Notes under the pieces: model-generated
Database searches by the model: none
What the model was told of the DNA's origin: nothing
The model's input: the letters and a program-made list of their open reading frames with translations, nothing else
Part shown: piece after piece, positions 1 to 7,426 of the stretch
How the letters are laid out: each line of letters opens with the position of its first letter
Numbering within the stretch: the stretch's first letter is position 1
Assembly: GCF_001890765.1 (NCBI RefSeq)
Contig: NZ_KV878783.1
Location: 3,066,771 to 3,130,770 of the forward strand
Direction of reading: 5' to 3'
Length of the DNA stretch: 64,000 nt
Origin: Spirulina major PCC 6313
GTDB taxonomy: Bacteria > Cyanobacteriota > Cyanobacteriia > Cyanobacteriales > Spirulinaceae
Made by a program: the position numbers and the translations under genes

Positions 1-3000
1 AGTAATTGCAGAATGCGTTGCAGGGTGATTTCAATCCAGTCGGGGTGTTGTTCGAGGTCGTCGCTGAGTTCTTGGAGGACTTTTTCTAAGAGGTAGGCAT
101 CGAGGATGATTTGGCATTCCTGTTCGGTGGTGGGGAGAAATTGACCCGGTTGCGCGATCGCCAGGTAATGCTTCAGAAACACAACGCTCACCCAGCGATA
201 CCAATAGTCCGCCCATTGCTCCATGTAGCCCTGTTGTTCCGGGCGAATTAGGCCGCTGTCGAGTTCTTGGCGCAGGCCGATGCTGACGGCGTAATAGAAC
301 GATTGCACCATGCCGGCCACATCCCGCAGGGGCGATCGCTTCATCCGTCGTTCGCTCATCGGGCGGTTGCTCTCCCCTTTGAAGTCGATGATCACGAAAT
401 CTTTCCCGGTGTAGAGCACTTGACCGAGGTGATAGTCACCGTGACAGCGCGATCGCATCGCCGTGATTTTTTGGTTCAAGACCCGTTGGAAGCGATCGAG
501 AATTTGATCTTGGCGATTCAGCACCGTTTGCACCAGGGTTTGATCCGGCTCGGAAAATTGGTTGAGGCGTTTTTTCAGAGTGAGCATCACCTGACCCGCC
601 AAATTCCGGCTGTATTGATACACCGATCGCTGATAGAACGAGGTGAAGGGTTCCGGGGCAAACGCCGCCTCGCGGGGTTCTGAGGCCAGGGCGAGATGCA
701 ATTCCGCCGTGCGCTGGCCGAGGAGTTCCACCGCGCCGAGGTAAGAGCCGATATGGTCATACACCACTTCGGGGATCTCCAATTCTTGGGCAGAGGCGAT
801 CGACACCAGGGGGAAGGTGAGGTCTGCGATGGGAATCTGCGACACCAACACCTGCTCAAAATAGCCCCGCAATCGGTCGAGGGTGAAATTCCACGCTGAT
901 GTGGTATCGGGCACATAGCCGCGCAGGATGCCGATGGACATGGCGGGTTGATTGGGGCGACGGTATTCCAACGCGCCGAAGACGGGCGCGGTGAGGCTCG
1001 ATTGTTGTTCGGTGAGGAGTTGGCTCACTTCGAGGTCGGGGTTAATCGTGTCTTCGAGGCTGCGGTAGAGTTTAAGGATCAGTTGATCGCCGTAGACGAT
1101 GGAACTGTTGTCCTGTTCGCCACGGTAGGGATGGGGGTCGAGGGGGGACGCGCCTAAGTCTAGGGTTTTGAAGGCGTTGGTGGTGCTGGCGACGAGTTGG
1201 CCATGGCTGCCTTTGTAGCGGCGTTTTTTAGCGATCGCCTCCAACAAGACCGGCAAAAATTGCTCATCTAGGAGCGCATCAAATAGCCAGCCGGTGGTGA
1301 CATCAGCCGATTTTGCGGCGGTTTTGCTGCGTCCCTTGGCCGGGGCGGGGGTGAGTTGGAGTTGAGCGATCGCACCGTCCGGCGTAGCCAATGCCCCAAA
1401 GGTCAACGGCATACTATAGAGTTCCGGCAGCCCTTCGGTATATTCCACCTCCAAAATCACCAACTCCACCTCACAGCGGGCACTGTTGAGCGCGATCGTG
1501 TCCTGCACCGTCACCCCTTGCACCGTGCGCCCTTTGCCCCGGAACCAAGGACAGGTGCGCAAATAACTACTCAACACCGTATTCAGGACCGGCTTAAACT
1601 CTGGCTGGGTTAGGAGCGTTTGCCAAGCTCCTTGAATTTCGAGGCTGGGCGGTTCATGCACCGCTTGCGGTGACCCCTGCACCACGTCCACCGGCTGCAA
1701 CAGGAACCAATAGAAAGCATGGGGCGCAATGCTGAGGAAATAGGGCGCTTTCGCGATCGCTGGGAACGGGTTGCGCCCGAAAATTTCCACCGGCACCATG
1801 CCATGGAACGGCGTTAAATCCAACTCCACCGACTGGACAAACCGCGACAGGTTCGCCACGACAAGGATATGCTCGCCGCCATAGGTGCGCGTGAACGCCA
1901 ACACCTTGCGATTTTCCGGATAAAGTAGCTCGAACGTGCCGCGCCCAAAGGCCTGGAACCGCGCCCGCACTGCCAAGAGCCGTTTCATCCACCACCACAG
2001 GGAGGAGGTATTGGCCCGCTGGGCTTCGACGTTGATCGCTTCGTAGTGATATTCCGAATCGAGGACGACCGGGAGATAGAGGCGGTGGGGGTTGGCGCGA
2101 CTGAATCCGGCATTGCGATCGGCGCTCCACTGCATCGGCGTGCGCACCCCGTCGCGATCGCCCAAATAAATATTGTCCCCCATCCCCAACTCATCGCCGT
2201 AATAGAGCACCGGCGTACCCGGCAGGGACATCAACAAACCATTCATTAACTCAATTTGGCGGCGATCGTTCCCCAACAAGGGCGCAAGACGGCGACGAAT
2301 CCCCAAATTAATCCGCGCCTGGGGATCTTGGGCATAGGTGCGATACATATAATCGCGGTCTTCATCGCTGACCATTTCCAGGGTTAACTCGTCATGGTTG
2401 CGCAGAAACAACGCCCATTGGCAGTTATTGGGAATCGATGGCGTTTGCTTGAGAATATCTGCGATCGGAAAACTATCCTCCATCCGCAACCCCATAAACA
2501 AGCGCGGCATCAGGGGGAAATGAAAATTCATGTGGCATTCATCCCCCTTCCCGTAATAGGTCGCCGCGTCTTCGGGCCATTGATTCGCCTCCGCCAGCAG
2601 CAAAATATTCGAGAAATTATCATCCACATGCTGGCGCAGTTTCTTTAAAAAGTCGTGGGTTTCGGGGAGGTTTTCGCAGTTGGTATCGTCCTGCTCATAC
2701 AGATACGGCACCGCATCCATCCGCAGGCCATCGACTCCCATCGCCAACCAAAAATCCACCACATCGAGCACCGCCTGCTGCACCGCCGGATTGCGATAGT
2801 TAATGTCCGGTTGATGGGAATAGAACCGATGCCAATAGTAGGCCTTCGCCACCGGGTCCCAAGCCCAGTTTGAGGTTTCAAAATCTTGGAAAATAATCCG
2901 CACATCGGGGAAGCGTTCCGGGGTATCGCTCCACACATAAAAGTCGCGTTCAGGACTGCCCGCCGGGGCGTGGCGGGCCCGCTGGAACCAAGGGTGTTGA

Positions 3001-3338
3001 TCAGAGGTGTGATTGACGATCAATTCAATAATCACCCGAATGCCCCGCGCATGGCTTTCGTTGAGGAGTTCTTGGAAGTCTTCGAGGCTGCCGTAGATCG
3101 GGTTAATGGAGAGATAATCGGCGATGTCGTAGCCGTCGTCGCGGAGGGGGGAGGGGAAAAAGGGCAGCGTCCAAATGGCGGTCACGCCGAGATCTTGCAA
3201 ATAGTCGAGTTTTTCCGTCAGACCACGAAAGTCGCCGATGCCGTCGCCGTTGCTGTCGGCGAAGGATTTGACCGGCACTTCATAGATTACGGCATCTTTA
3301 AACCAGAGGGGATCATCATTGAGGAGGGTGGTTTGCAT
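1..3338 (-). CDS. treS: Trehalose synthase / maltokinase fusion (partial, runs off the left edge)
   Basis: Reading the minus strand gives at least 1,112 codons with no stop before the window edge. The first ~540 residues are a GH13 trehalose synthase (maltose to trehalose isomerase): early DAVIYEVPVKSFADSNGDG, then HTSDQHPWF, the nucleophile region DGLRMDAVPYLYE, the acid/base region LLAEANQWPED and FLRNHDELTLE. The rest is a maltokinase (Pep2-type) domain with CHGDYHLGQVLYTGKDFVIIDFKGE, the aminoglycoside-kinase-like catalytic loop. The fused enzyme links trehalose, maltose and maltose-1-phosphate, fitting osmolyte or glycogen-related metabolism. I start it at ATG 3338 (MQTTLLNDDPLWFKD). An in-frame ATG at 3386 would add 16 residues; neither has a clear ribosome site. 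The gene is divergent from the aldo/keto reductase, with about 290 bases between them that hold no other gene I can see. Confidence 0.93.
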   Translation of the reverse strand, partial: MQTTLLNDDPLWFKDAVIYEVPVKSFADSNGDGIGDFRGLTEKLDYLQDLGVTAIWTLPFFPSPLRDDGYDIADYLSINPIYGSLEDFQELLNESHARGIRVIIELIVNHTSDQHPWFQRARHAPAGSPERDFYVWSDTPERFPDVRIIFQDFETSNWAWDPVAKAYYWHRFYSHQPDINYRNPAVQQAVLDVVDFWLAMGVDGLRMDAVPYLYEQDDTNCENLPETHDFLKKLRQHVDDNFSNILLLAEANQWPEDAATYYGKGDECHMNFHFPLMPRLFMGLRMEDSFPIADILKQTPSIPNNCQWALFLRNHDELTLEMVSDEDRDYMYRTYAQDPQARINLGIRRRLAPLLGNDRRQIELMNGLLMSLPGTPVLYYGDELGMGDNIYLGDRDGVRTPMQWSADRNAGFSRANPHRLYLPVVLDSEYHYEAINVEAQRANTSSLWWWMKRLLAVRARFQAFGRGTFELLYPENRKVLAFTRTYGGEHILVVANLSRFVQSVELDLTPFHGMVPVEIFGRNPFPAIAKAPYFLSIAPHAFYWFLLQPVDVVQGSPQAVHEPPSLEIQGAWQTLLTQPEFKPVLNTVLSSYLRTCPWFRGKGRTVQGVTVQDTIALNSARCEVELVILEVEYTEGLPELYSMPLTFGALATPDGAIAQLQLTPAPAKGRSKTAAKSADVTTGWLFDALLDEQFLPVLLEAIAKKRRYKGSHGQLVASTTNAFKTLDLGASPLDPHPYRGEQDNSSIVYGDQLILKLYRSLEDTINPDLEVSQLLTEQQSSLTAPVFGALEYRRPNQPAMSIGILRGYVPDTTSAWNFTLDRLRGYFEQVLVSQIPIADLTFPLVSIASAQELEIPEVVYDHIGSYLGAVELLGQRTAELHLALASEPREAAFAPEPFTSFYQRSVYQYSRNLAGQVMLTLKKRLNQFSEPDQTLVQTVLNRQDQILDRFQRVLNQKITAMRSRCHGDYHLGQVLYTGKDFVIIDFKGESNRPMSERRMKRSPLRDVAGMVQSFYYAVSIGLRQELDSGLIRPEQQGYMEQWADYWYRWVSVVFLKHYLAIAQPGQFLPTTEQECQIILDAYLLEKVLQELSDDLEQHPDWIEITLQRILQL

Positions 3339-3632
3339 TGTGGCCAGGGGCGGAATGGAGGTGGAGTGCATCCGAGTTGAGTCCATGAGGTGCGATCGCA
3401 CCCATTCTATCGTGCTTAATCGGTGCGATCGCGCGATCGGATGCTCGCTGTTCTGCAACGCAAACGAGGCAAATCAGGTTAATCACAATAAAACACAATG
3501 TTTATTCATATTCAGTTACCAATAGCCCCGATTTACTTCAATTCTCACGTTTAACATCCTTCTCACCCCGCCCAATGTTGCAAACAATAACGCATCGTAG
3601 AAAAATCTTAACTGTTGCCCGTCTTTCTCACC

Positions 3633-4628
3633 ATGACCCATGCCCCTACCGCTTCGACCCCTGTGATTCATTTCCCCGAAATCGGCTGCGGCACATGGGC
3701 CTGGGGCAATCAAATTCTCTGGGACTACACCCCCGCCATGGATGACCAATTGCAAGCCGTGTTTAACTATGCCGTCGGGCGGGGAATGACGTTTTTTGAT
3801 ACGGGGGATTCCTACGGGACGGGGAAGTTGAAAGGCCAGAGCGAGAAACTTTTGGGGCGGTTTGCGCGAGAGTATCGCGGCGCGAATGCAGAGAAAATTT
3901 GCCTCGCCACGAAACTCGCGCCCTATCCCTGGCGCTTGACGCAATCGGCGATGCTCAAGGCGGCATCAGCTTCGGCGGCACGGTTGGGGCGACCGATTGA
4001 TCTGGTGCAACTTCATTGGTCAACGGCGAATTATTTTCCCTGGCAGGAGCGGCCGTTACTGGATGGGTTGATGGATCTCTATGAGCGGGGCTTGGTGAAG
4101 GGGGTGGGCCTGTCCAATTTTGGCCCGCAACGCTTGCAATGGGTGCTGCCACGTTTCCAAGCCCGCCACATCCCGATCGCGTCCCTTCAGGTGCAATATT
4201 CCCTCCTGGCCACGGAACCTGTGCAGGGGTCGGGGTTAAAGGAATTGTGCGATCGCAACCACATCCAACTGATCGCCTACAGCCCCCTCACCCTCGGCCT
4301 CCTCACCGGGAAATATAGCCCCGCTGGCCCCTTCCCGAAAGGCTTACGCGGCTATCTCTGCCGCAAAATCCTCCCCGGCATGGCTCCCCTCACACACGCC
4401 CTCGCAAAAATCGCCACCGAACGCGATAAAACCCCCGCCCAAGTCGCCCTCAACTGGTGCATCTGCAACGGCACGATGCCCATCCCCGGCGCGAAAACCC
4501 TCGCCCAAGTGCAACAAAACGCTGGAGCCATGGGCTGGCGACTCCACAGCGGCGAAGTTGCCGCCCTTGATGCCGCTGCCGCCCAACTCGATCAAGTCAT
4601 GGTGCAAAACATTTTCCAAAGCCGTTAA
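3633..4628 (+). CDS. Aldo/keto reductase
   Basis: 331-residue NAD(P)H-dependent oxidoreductase of the AKR superfamily. It has the N-terminal IGCGTWAWGN, then FDTGDSYGTGKLKGQSE with the catalytic Asp and Tyr, ATKLAPYPWR with the catalytic Lys, VQLHWS with the active-site His, and the C-terminal cofactor-binding segment IPGAKTLAQVQQN. This pattern is close to plastid and cyanobacterial AKRs of the pyridoxal-reductase-like group; the substrate cannot be read from sequence. ATG 3633 is preferred over an in-frame TTG at 3615. It stands alone and is divergent from treS. Confidence 0.9.
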   Translation: MTHAPTASTPVIHFPEIGCGTWAWGNQILWDYTPAMDDQLQAVFNYAVGRGMTFFDTGDSYGTGKLKGQSEKLLGRFAREYRGANAEKICLATKLAPYPWRLTQSAMLKAASASAARLGRPIDLVQLHWSTANYFPWQERPLLDGLMDLYERGLVKGVGLSNFGPQRLQWVLPRFQARHIPIASLQVQYSLLATEPVQGSGLKELCDRNHIQLIAYSPLTLGLLTGKYSPAGPFPKGLRGYLCRKILPGMAPLTHALAKIATERDKTPAQVALNWCICNGTMPIPGAKTLAQVQQNAGAMGWRLHSGEVAALDAAAAQLDQVMVQNIFQSR

Positions 4629-4651
4629 GCATCCTATCATCGGAAATCTGA

Positions 4652-4830
4652 CCTGTGAGCCGATCGGAGTGGGAGCGTCTCGCTCCCTTGCTGTTTAGCG
4701 TCTCGCTCCCTTGCCCCCCTGAGGCGGCTCACTAGCGGGCAAGATGCCCACACTCCTGCAATCCTGTGAGCTGATCGGAGTGGGAGCGTCTCGCTCCCTT
4801 GCTGTTTAGCGTCTCGCTCCCTTGCTGTTT
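4652..4830. repeat. Two direct copies of a hairpin-rich repeat
   Basis: A ~63-base unit beginning CCTGTGAGC(C/T)GATCGGAGTG and containing the short palindrome GGGAGCGTCTCGCTCCC occurs at 4652-4714 and again at 4763-4830. The second copy runs into the last codon and stop of the sensor kinase gene. Between the copies lies AGCGGGCAAGATGCCC, a motif also present inside MITE-A elements. It looks like intergenic repeat accretion between convergent genes; the palindromes could also end transcription. Confidence 0.75.
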
Positions 4831-6199
4831 AAGGATGATGTTGATGTGGACACTCGCTAGGGTTACGAGCGAGGGGGAGACGGAGGAGAAAGCAACTACC
4901 CTGGTTGAGTTGGCTTTGAACGGTGAGGGTTCCATGGTGGTGATGGGCGATCGCTTGAGCGATCGCTAACCCCAACCCTGCCCCGCCGTGGGTGCGTGAG
5001 CGATCTTGATCTACCCGATAGAACCGATCAAAAATTTTGCTTTGGTCAGAGGGGGGAATACCGCAGCCATTGTCTTGGACTTGGATTTCAGCGTGGTGTT
5101 GCTTGGCGGTGAGGGTGATTAGGATTTTCCCACCGGCGGGGGTGTATTGAATGGCGTTCATGATGAGGTTGCTGATGAGGCGATAGAGAGCATCGCTGTG
5201 GCCCTGTACCCAGAGCGGCTGGGCTGTGCCTTGGGTGTGTAGGGTGAGTTGGGCAGCGATCGCTAGGGCGGCCATTTCTTCGATTAAGTCCTCGATGATT
5301 TCCGTGAGGCAACAGGGCTGTTGCTGCGTGAGGTTGGGTTGTTGTTCGAGGCGGGACAGCAGCAGCAAATCGGCGACCAGCTGACTGAGGCGGAGGCTTT
5401 GACGCTGGACAATTTTGAGGATATCGGCCCGGCCATGATCGGGCGATTCTGCCAGTTGAGCCGTTTCGACGGTGGCGAGGATCGCTGCGATCGGGGTGCG
5501 GAGTTCGTGGGCGGCATCGGCGGTAAACTGCTGGATTTGCTGATAGGCCTGGTCAATGGGTCGCATCGCTAACCCCGCCAGGCGACTACTGGCGATCATG
5601 ACAATCAGCATGGCGACGGGGATACCGAGGATTAACGCCCAGCGCACATTCGAGAGATAGAGTTCCGTGTCTTGGAGCGATCGCCCCACCTGCAATGTGC
5701 CCCAGTCTTGGCGATCGCGGGTATGGAGGGCGATCGAGAGCTGATGATAGGCCTGTTGGGTGGAGGGGTCGCGCACCGTTTGCCAGGCTTGGGGGTTGAA
5801 CGGCTGCACAATGCTGGCGGGAACCTGGCCGGCGGTGGCCACCAGTTGGCCCGTTGTATTCCAGAGGCGCACATAGTAGTTGCCTTGGTGCAGGGCGCTG
5901 AGGTGATGGGGGGTTTGGGGTGGAAGGCGGTTAGAGCAGGGTTTTTGAGGTTGACAGAGGTTGGGGAGCAGTCCCGTCAAGATCGGGTCAATGCGCCCCG
6001 GATCTTGGAGTTTCCATTGCAAACTGTCATGGAGGGTTCCGGCGACCGATTTGAGTTCTCGATCAGCGGTGATTTGGTGGGCATGGGCGATCGCCTGATA
6101 GACCCCAAACCCCAAACCGGCCAGAATCACCCCCATCACGCCACTGTAGGCCGAAGCGAGTTGACGGCGCGATCGCGCAAAGAGGCGTTGACGATTCAT
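4829..6199 (-). CDS. Sensor histidine kinase, CopS/RppB-like
   Basis: 456-residue membrane kinase. TM1 is at about residues 17-40, a ~145-residue extracytoplasmic region follows, TM2 is at about 187-205, then HisKA with AAHELRTPIAAI (phosphoaccepting His ~231) and a HATPase domain with NLIMNAIQYTP, DNGCGIPP, FDRFYR and GGAGLGLAIAQ. The ATG at 6199 overlaps the TGA of the response regulator by 4 bases, so the two are translationally coupled; ATG 6205 is an alternative. The pair is divergent from a copper-resistance operon, which suggests copper or another heavy metal as the signal. The extracytoplasmic part is not obviously His- or Met-rich, so the ligand is inferred from context only. Confidence 0.9.
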   Translation of the reverse strand: MNRQRLFARSRRQLASAYSGVMGVILAGLGFGVYQAIAHAHQITADRELKSVAGTLHDSLQWKLQDPGRIDPILTGLLPNLCQPQKPCSNRLPPQTPHHLSALHQGNYYVRLWNTTGQLVATAGQVPASIVQPFNPQAWQTVRDPSTQQAYHQLSIALHTRDRQDWGTLQVGRSLQDTELYLSNVRWALILGIPVAMLIVMIASSRLAGLAMRPIDQAYQQIQQFTADAAHELRTPIAAILATVETAQLAESPDHGRADILKIVQRQSLRLSQLVADLLLLSRLEQQPNLTQQQPCCLTEIIEDLIEEMAALAIAAQLTLHTQGTAQPLWVQGHSDALYRLISNLIMNAIQYTPAGGKILITLTAKQHHAEIQVQDNGCGIPPSDQSKIFDRFYRVDQDRSRTHGGAGLGLAIAQAIAHHHHGTLTVQSQLNQGSCFLLRLPLARNPSECPHQHHP

Positions 6200-6891
6200 G
6201 GGCATTCCCCAAAGCGATAGCCCACCCCATGCAAGGTTTCAATGGGTGCAGCGATGCCCAGGGTGGCGAGTTTGCGCCGCAGCAGTCGCACCTGGGCGGC
6301 CACCACATTACTGAGGGTTTCGGTGTCCAGTTCCCACAGTTGGTTCCGCACTTGCTCCGTGGTGAGAATTTGATGGGGATGGCGGAGGAAATATTCTAGG
6401 AGTTGAAATTCTTTGTTGGTGAGTTCCACGCTGGAGGAAGTGCCGTTGGTGTGGTGGTAGATGGCTTGACGGGTGGCACAGTTGAGCGCGAGTTGTCCCA
6501 CTTGCAAAATTTGGGGTTCGAGTTGGGGCGATCGCCGCTGCAACGCCCGCACCCGTGCCAAGAGTTCCACCATCTGAAACGGCTTGACCAGATAGTCATC
6601 CGCTCCGGCATCGAGGCCCTGAATTTTGTCAGCCATGCCATCCCGCGCCGTCAACATCAACACCGGCAGGGCGCTGCCGCGATCGCGCAATTGCTGAATC
6701 ACAGCCAAACCCGACAATTTCGGCACTAACCAATCCAGCACCGCGATCGTATACACCAAATCTGAACGAGTCAGATAGTTCCACGCCATGGAACCATCCA
6801 GCACCCAATCCACCACATACCGCTCTTGGCTTAAGGCCTGTTTAATCGCGTGACCCAAATCCGGTTCATCTTCCAGGAGCAAAATTCGCAT
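6196..6891 (-). CDS. OmpR-family response regulator, CopR/RppA-like
   Basis: 231 residues: N-terminal receiver domain (MRILLLEDEPDLG acidic pocket, phosphoacceptor Asp ~53 in VLDWLVP, Thr in MLTARD, Lys in LVKPF) followed by a winged-helix DNA-binding domain (ELTNKEFQLLEYFLRHP, VVAAQVRLLRRKL, TLHGVGYRF). It resembles the RppA/NrsR and CopR regulators of cyanobacteria, which respond to metals or redox. It heads a two-gene operon with the kinase and faces the copper genes across a promoter with phased TTTCAT repeats. Specific orthology (copR against rppA) is not resolved, so no symbol is given. Confidence 0.9.
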   Translation of the reverse strand: MRILLLEDEPDLGHAIKQALSQERYVVDWVLDGSMAWNYLTRSDLVYTIAVLDWLVPKLSGLAVIQQLRDRGSALPVLMLTARDGMADKIQGLDAGADDYLVKPFQMVELLARVRALQRRSPQLEPQILQVGQLALNCATRQAIYHHTNGTSSSVELTNKEFQLLEYFLRHPHQILTTEQVRNQLWELDTETLSNVVAAQVRLLRRKLATLGIAAPIETLHGVGYRFGECP

Positions 6892-6938
6892 CGTTCCGTT
6901 GGGTTAACCTGCGTCCGATTGTCCCCCAAACCGCTCAA

Positions 6939-6997
6939 TTTCACCCCAATTTCATGCATGGTTTCAGGATTTCCCATGGATTTCATGTTGATTTCAT
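6939..6997. promoter_or_regulatory. Phased TTTCAT direct repeats: probable response-regulator operator
   Basis: TTTCA(T) occurs at 6939, 6950, 6962, 6981 and 6992, with a degenerate TTTCCC at 6970, so units recur every 11-12 bases, one helical turn. The last two form an exact TTTCAT-N5-TTTCAT. Tandem half-sites with 11-base spacing are the usual target of OmpR/PhoB-family dimers. From memory, a TTTCAT-N5-TTTCAT-like site was reported for Synechocystis CopR; this should be checked. The array lies between the regulator and the first gene of the copper operon and could control both directions. Confidence 0.75.
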
Positions 6998-7045
6998 CCC
7001 AAGCTGACACAGTGAGAGTATTCACACCACTTCGAGGTTCAATCC

Positions 7046-7246
7046 ATGATGAAATCAATCTTAGCCAGCGTTGCTCTAACTTCCGTATTAGGCGTAACCC
7101 TAACCCTTGTTCCTCTCGGCAATCCTGCCCAAGCATCCGACCTGAACAACAGTAGCGATCGCTTCACCTCAGACCTACAAAATAGCTGTGGCGACCACGG
7201 CGACCACAGCGACCACAAACCCAAGCCCCGACGCGGTTCCCGCTAG
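7046..7246 (+). CDS. Small secreted His/Asp-rich peptide of the copper island
   Basis: 66 residues: a signal peptide (MMKSILASVALTSVLG..., likely cleavage after AQA near residue 30) followed by a short mature part with CGDHGDHSDHKPKPRRGSR at the C-terminus. GAGG at 7034-7037 is a suitably placed ribosome site for ATG 7046 (ATG 7049 is also possible). The DHxDHxDH cluster matches the DHSGH repeats of the multicopper oxidase downstream, so a role in periplasmic copper or zinc binding is likely but inferred. I do not recognise a named family. It is the first gene after the TTTCAT array. Confidence 0.7.
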   Translation: MMKSILASVALTSVLGVTLTLVPLGNPAQASDLNNSSDRFTSDLQNSCGDHGDHSDHKPKPRRGSR

Positions 7247-7250
7247 ACGC

Positions 7251-7297
7251 GCCTCGTTGCCTGCCCTTGTCTCGGCAGGCAATCAACCCACGAGGGT
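7251..7297 (+). terminator. Hairpin after the small secreted peptide gene
   Basis: TTGCCTGCC (7257-7265) pairs with GGCAGGCAA (7274-7282) around an 8-base loop, flanked by a second CCTCG/CGAGG pairing, then GTTTTCAGTTT. This could be a terminator or attenuator letting the small peptide be made in excess over the oxidase. Confidence 0.5.
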
Positions 7298-7426
7298 TTT
7301 CAGTTTAGTCCCGGTGCATCTCGTGATCAAGCCCTGATCCTGTAGACGTGCCCACGTTCTATCCCCCTACCCTATCCCAATGATTAAGTATCACCACAGT
7401 CTCGGAGGCGCGTCTGAGATATTGCT

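Noticed and set aside
267-3380. Numerous open frames on the plus strand opposite treS (267-683, 2886-3380 and others)
   Set aside because: They mirror the high-GC codon pattern of the confirmed minus-strand TreS-maltokinase frame and show no domains.
4652-4830. The direct repeats as IS termini
   Set aside because: No inverted ends, no target duplication and only ~50 bases between them; better seen as repeat debris.
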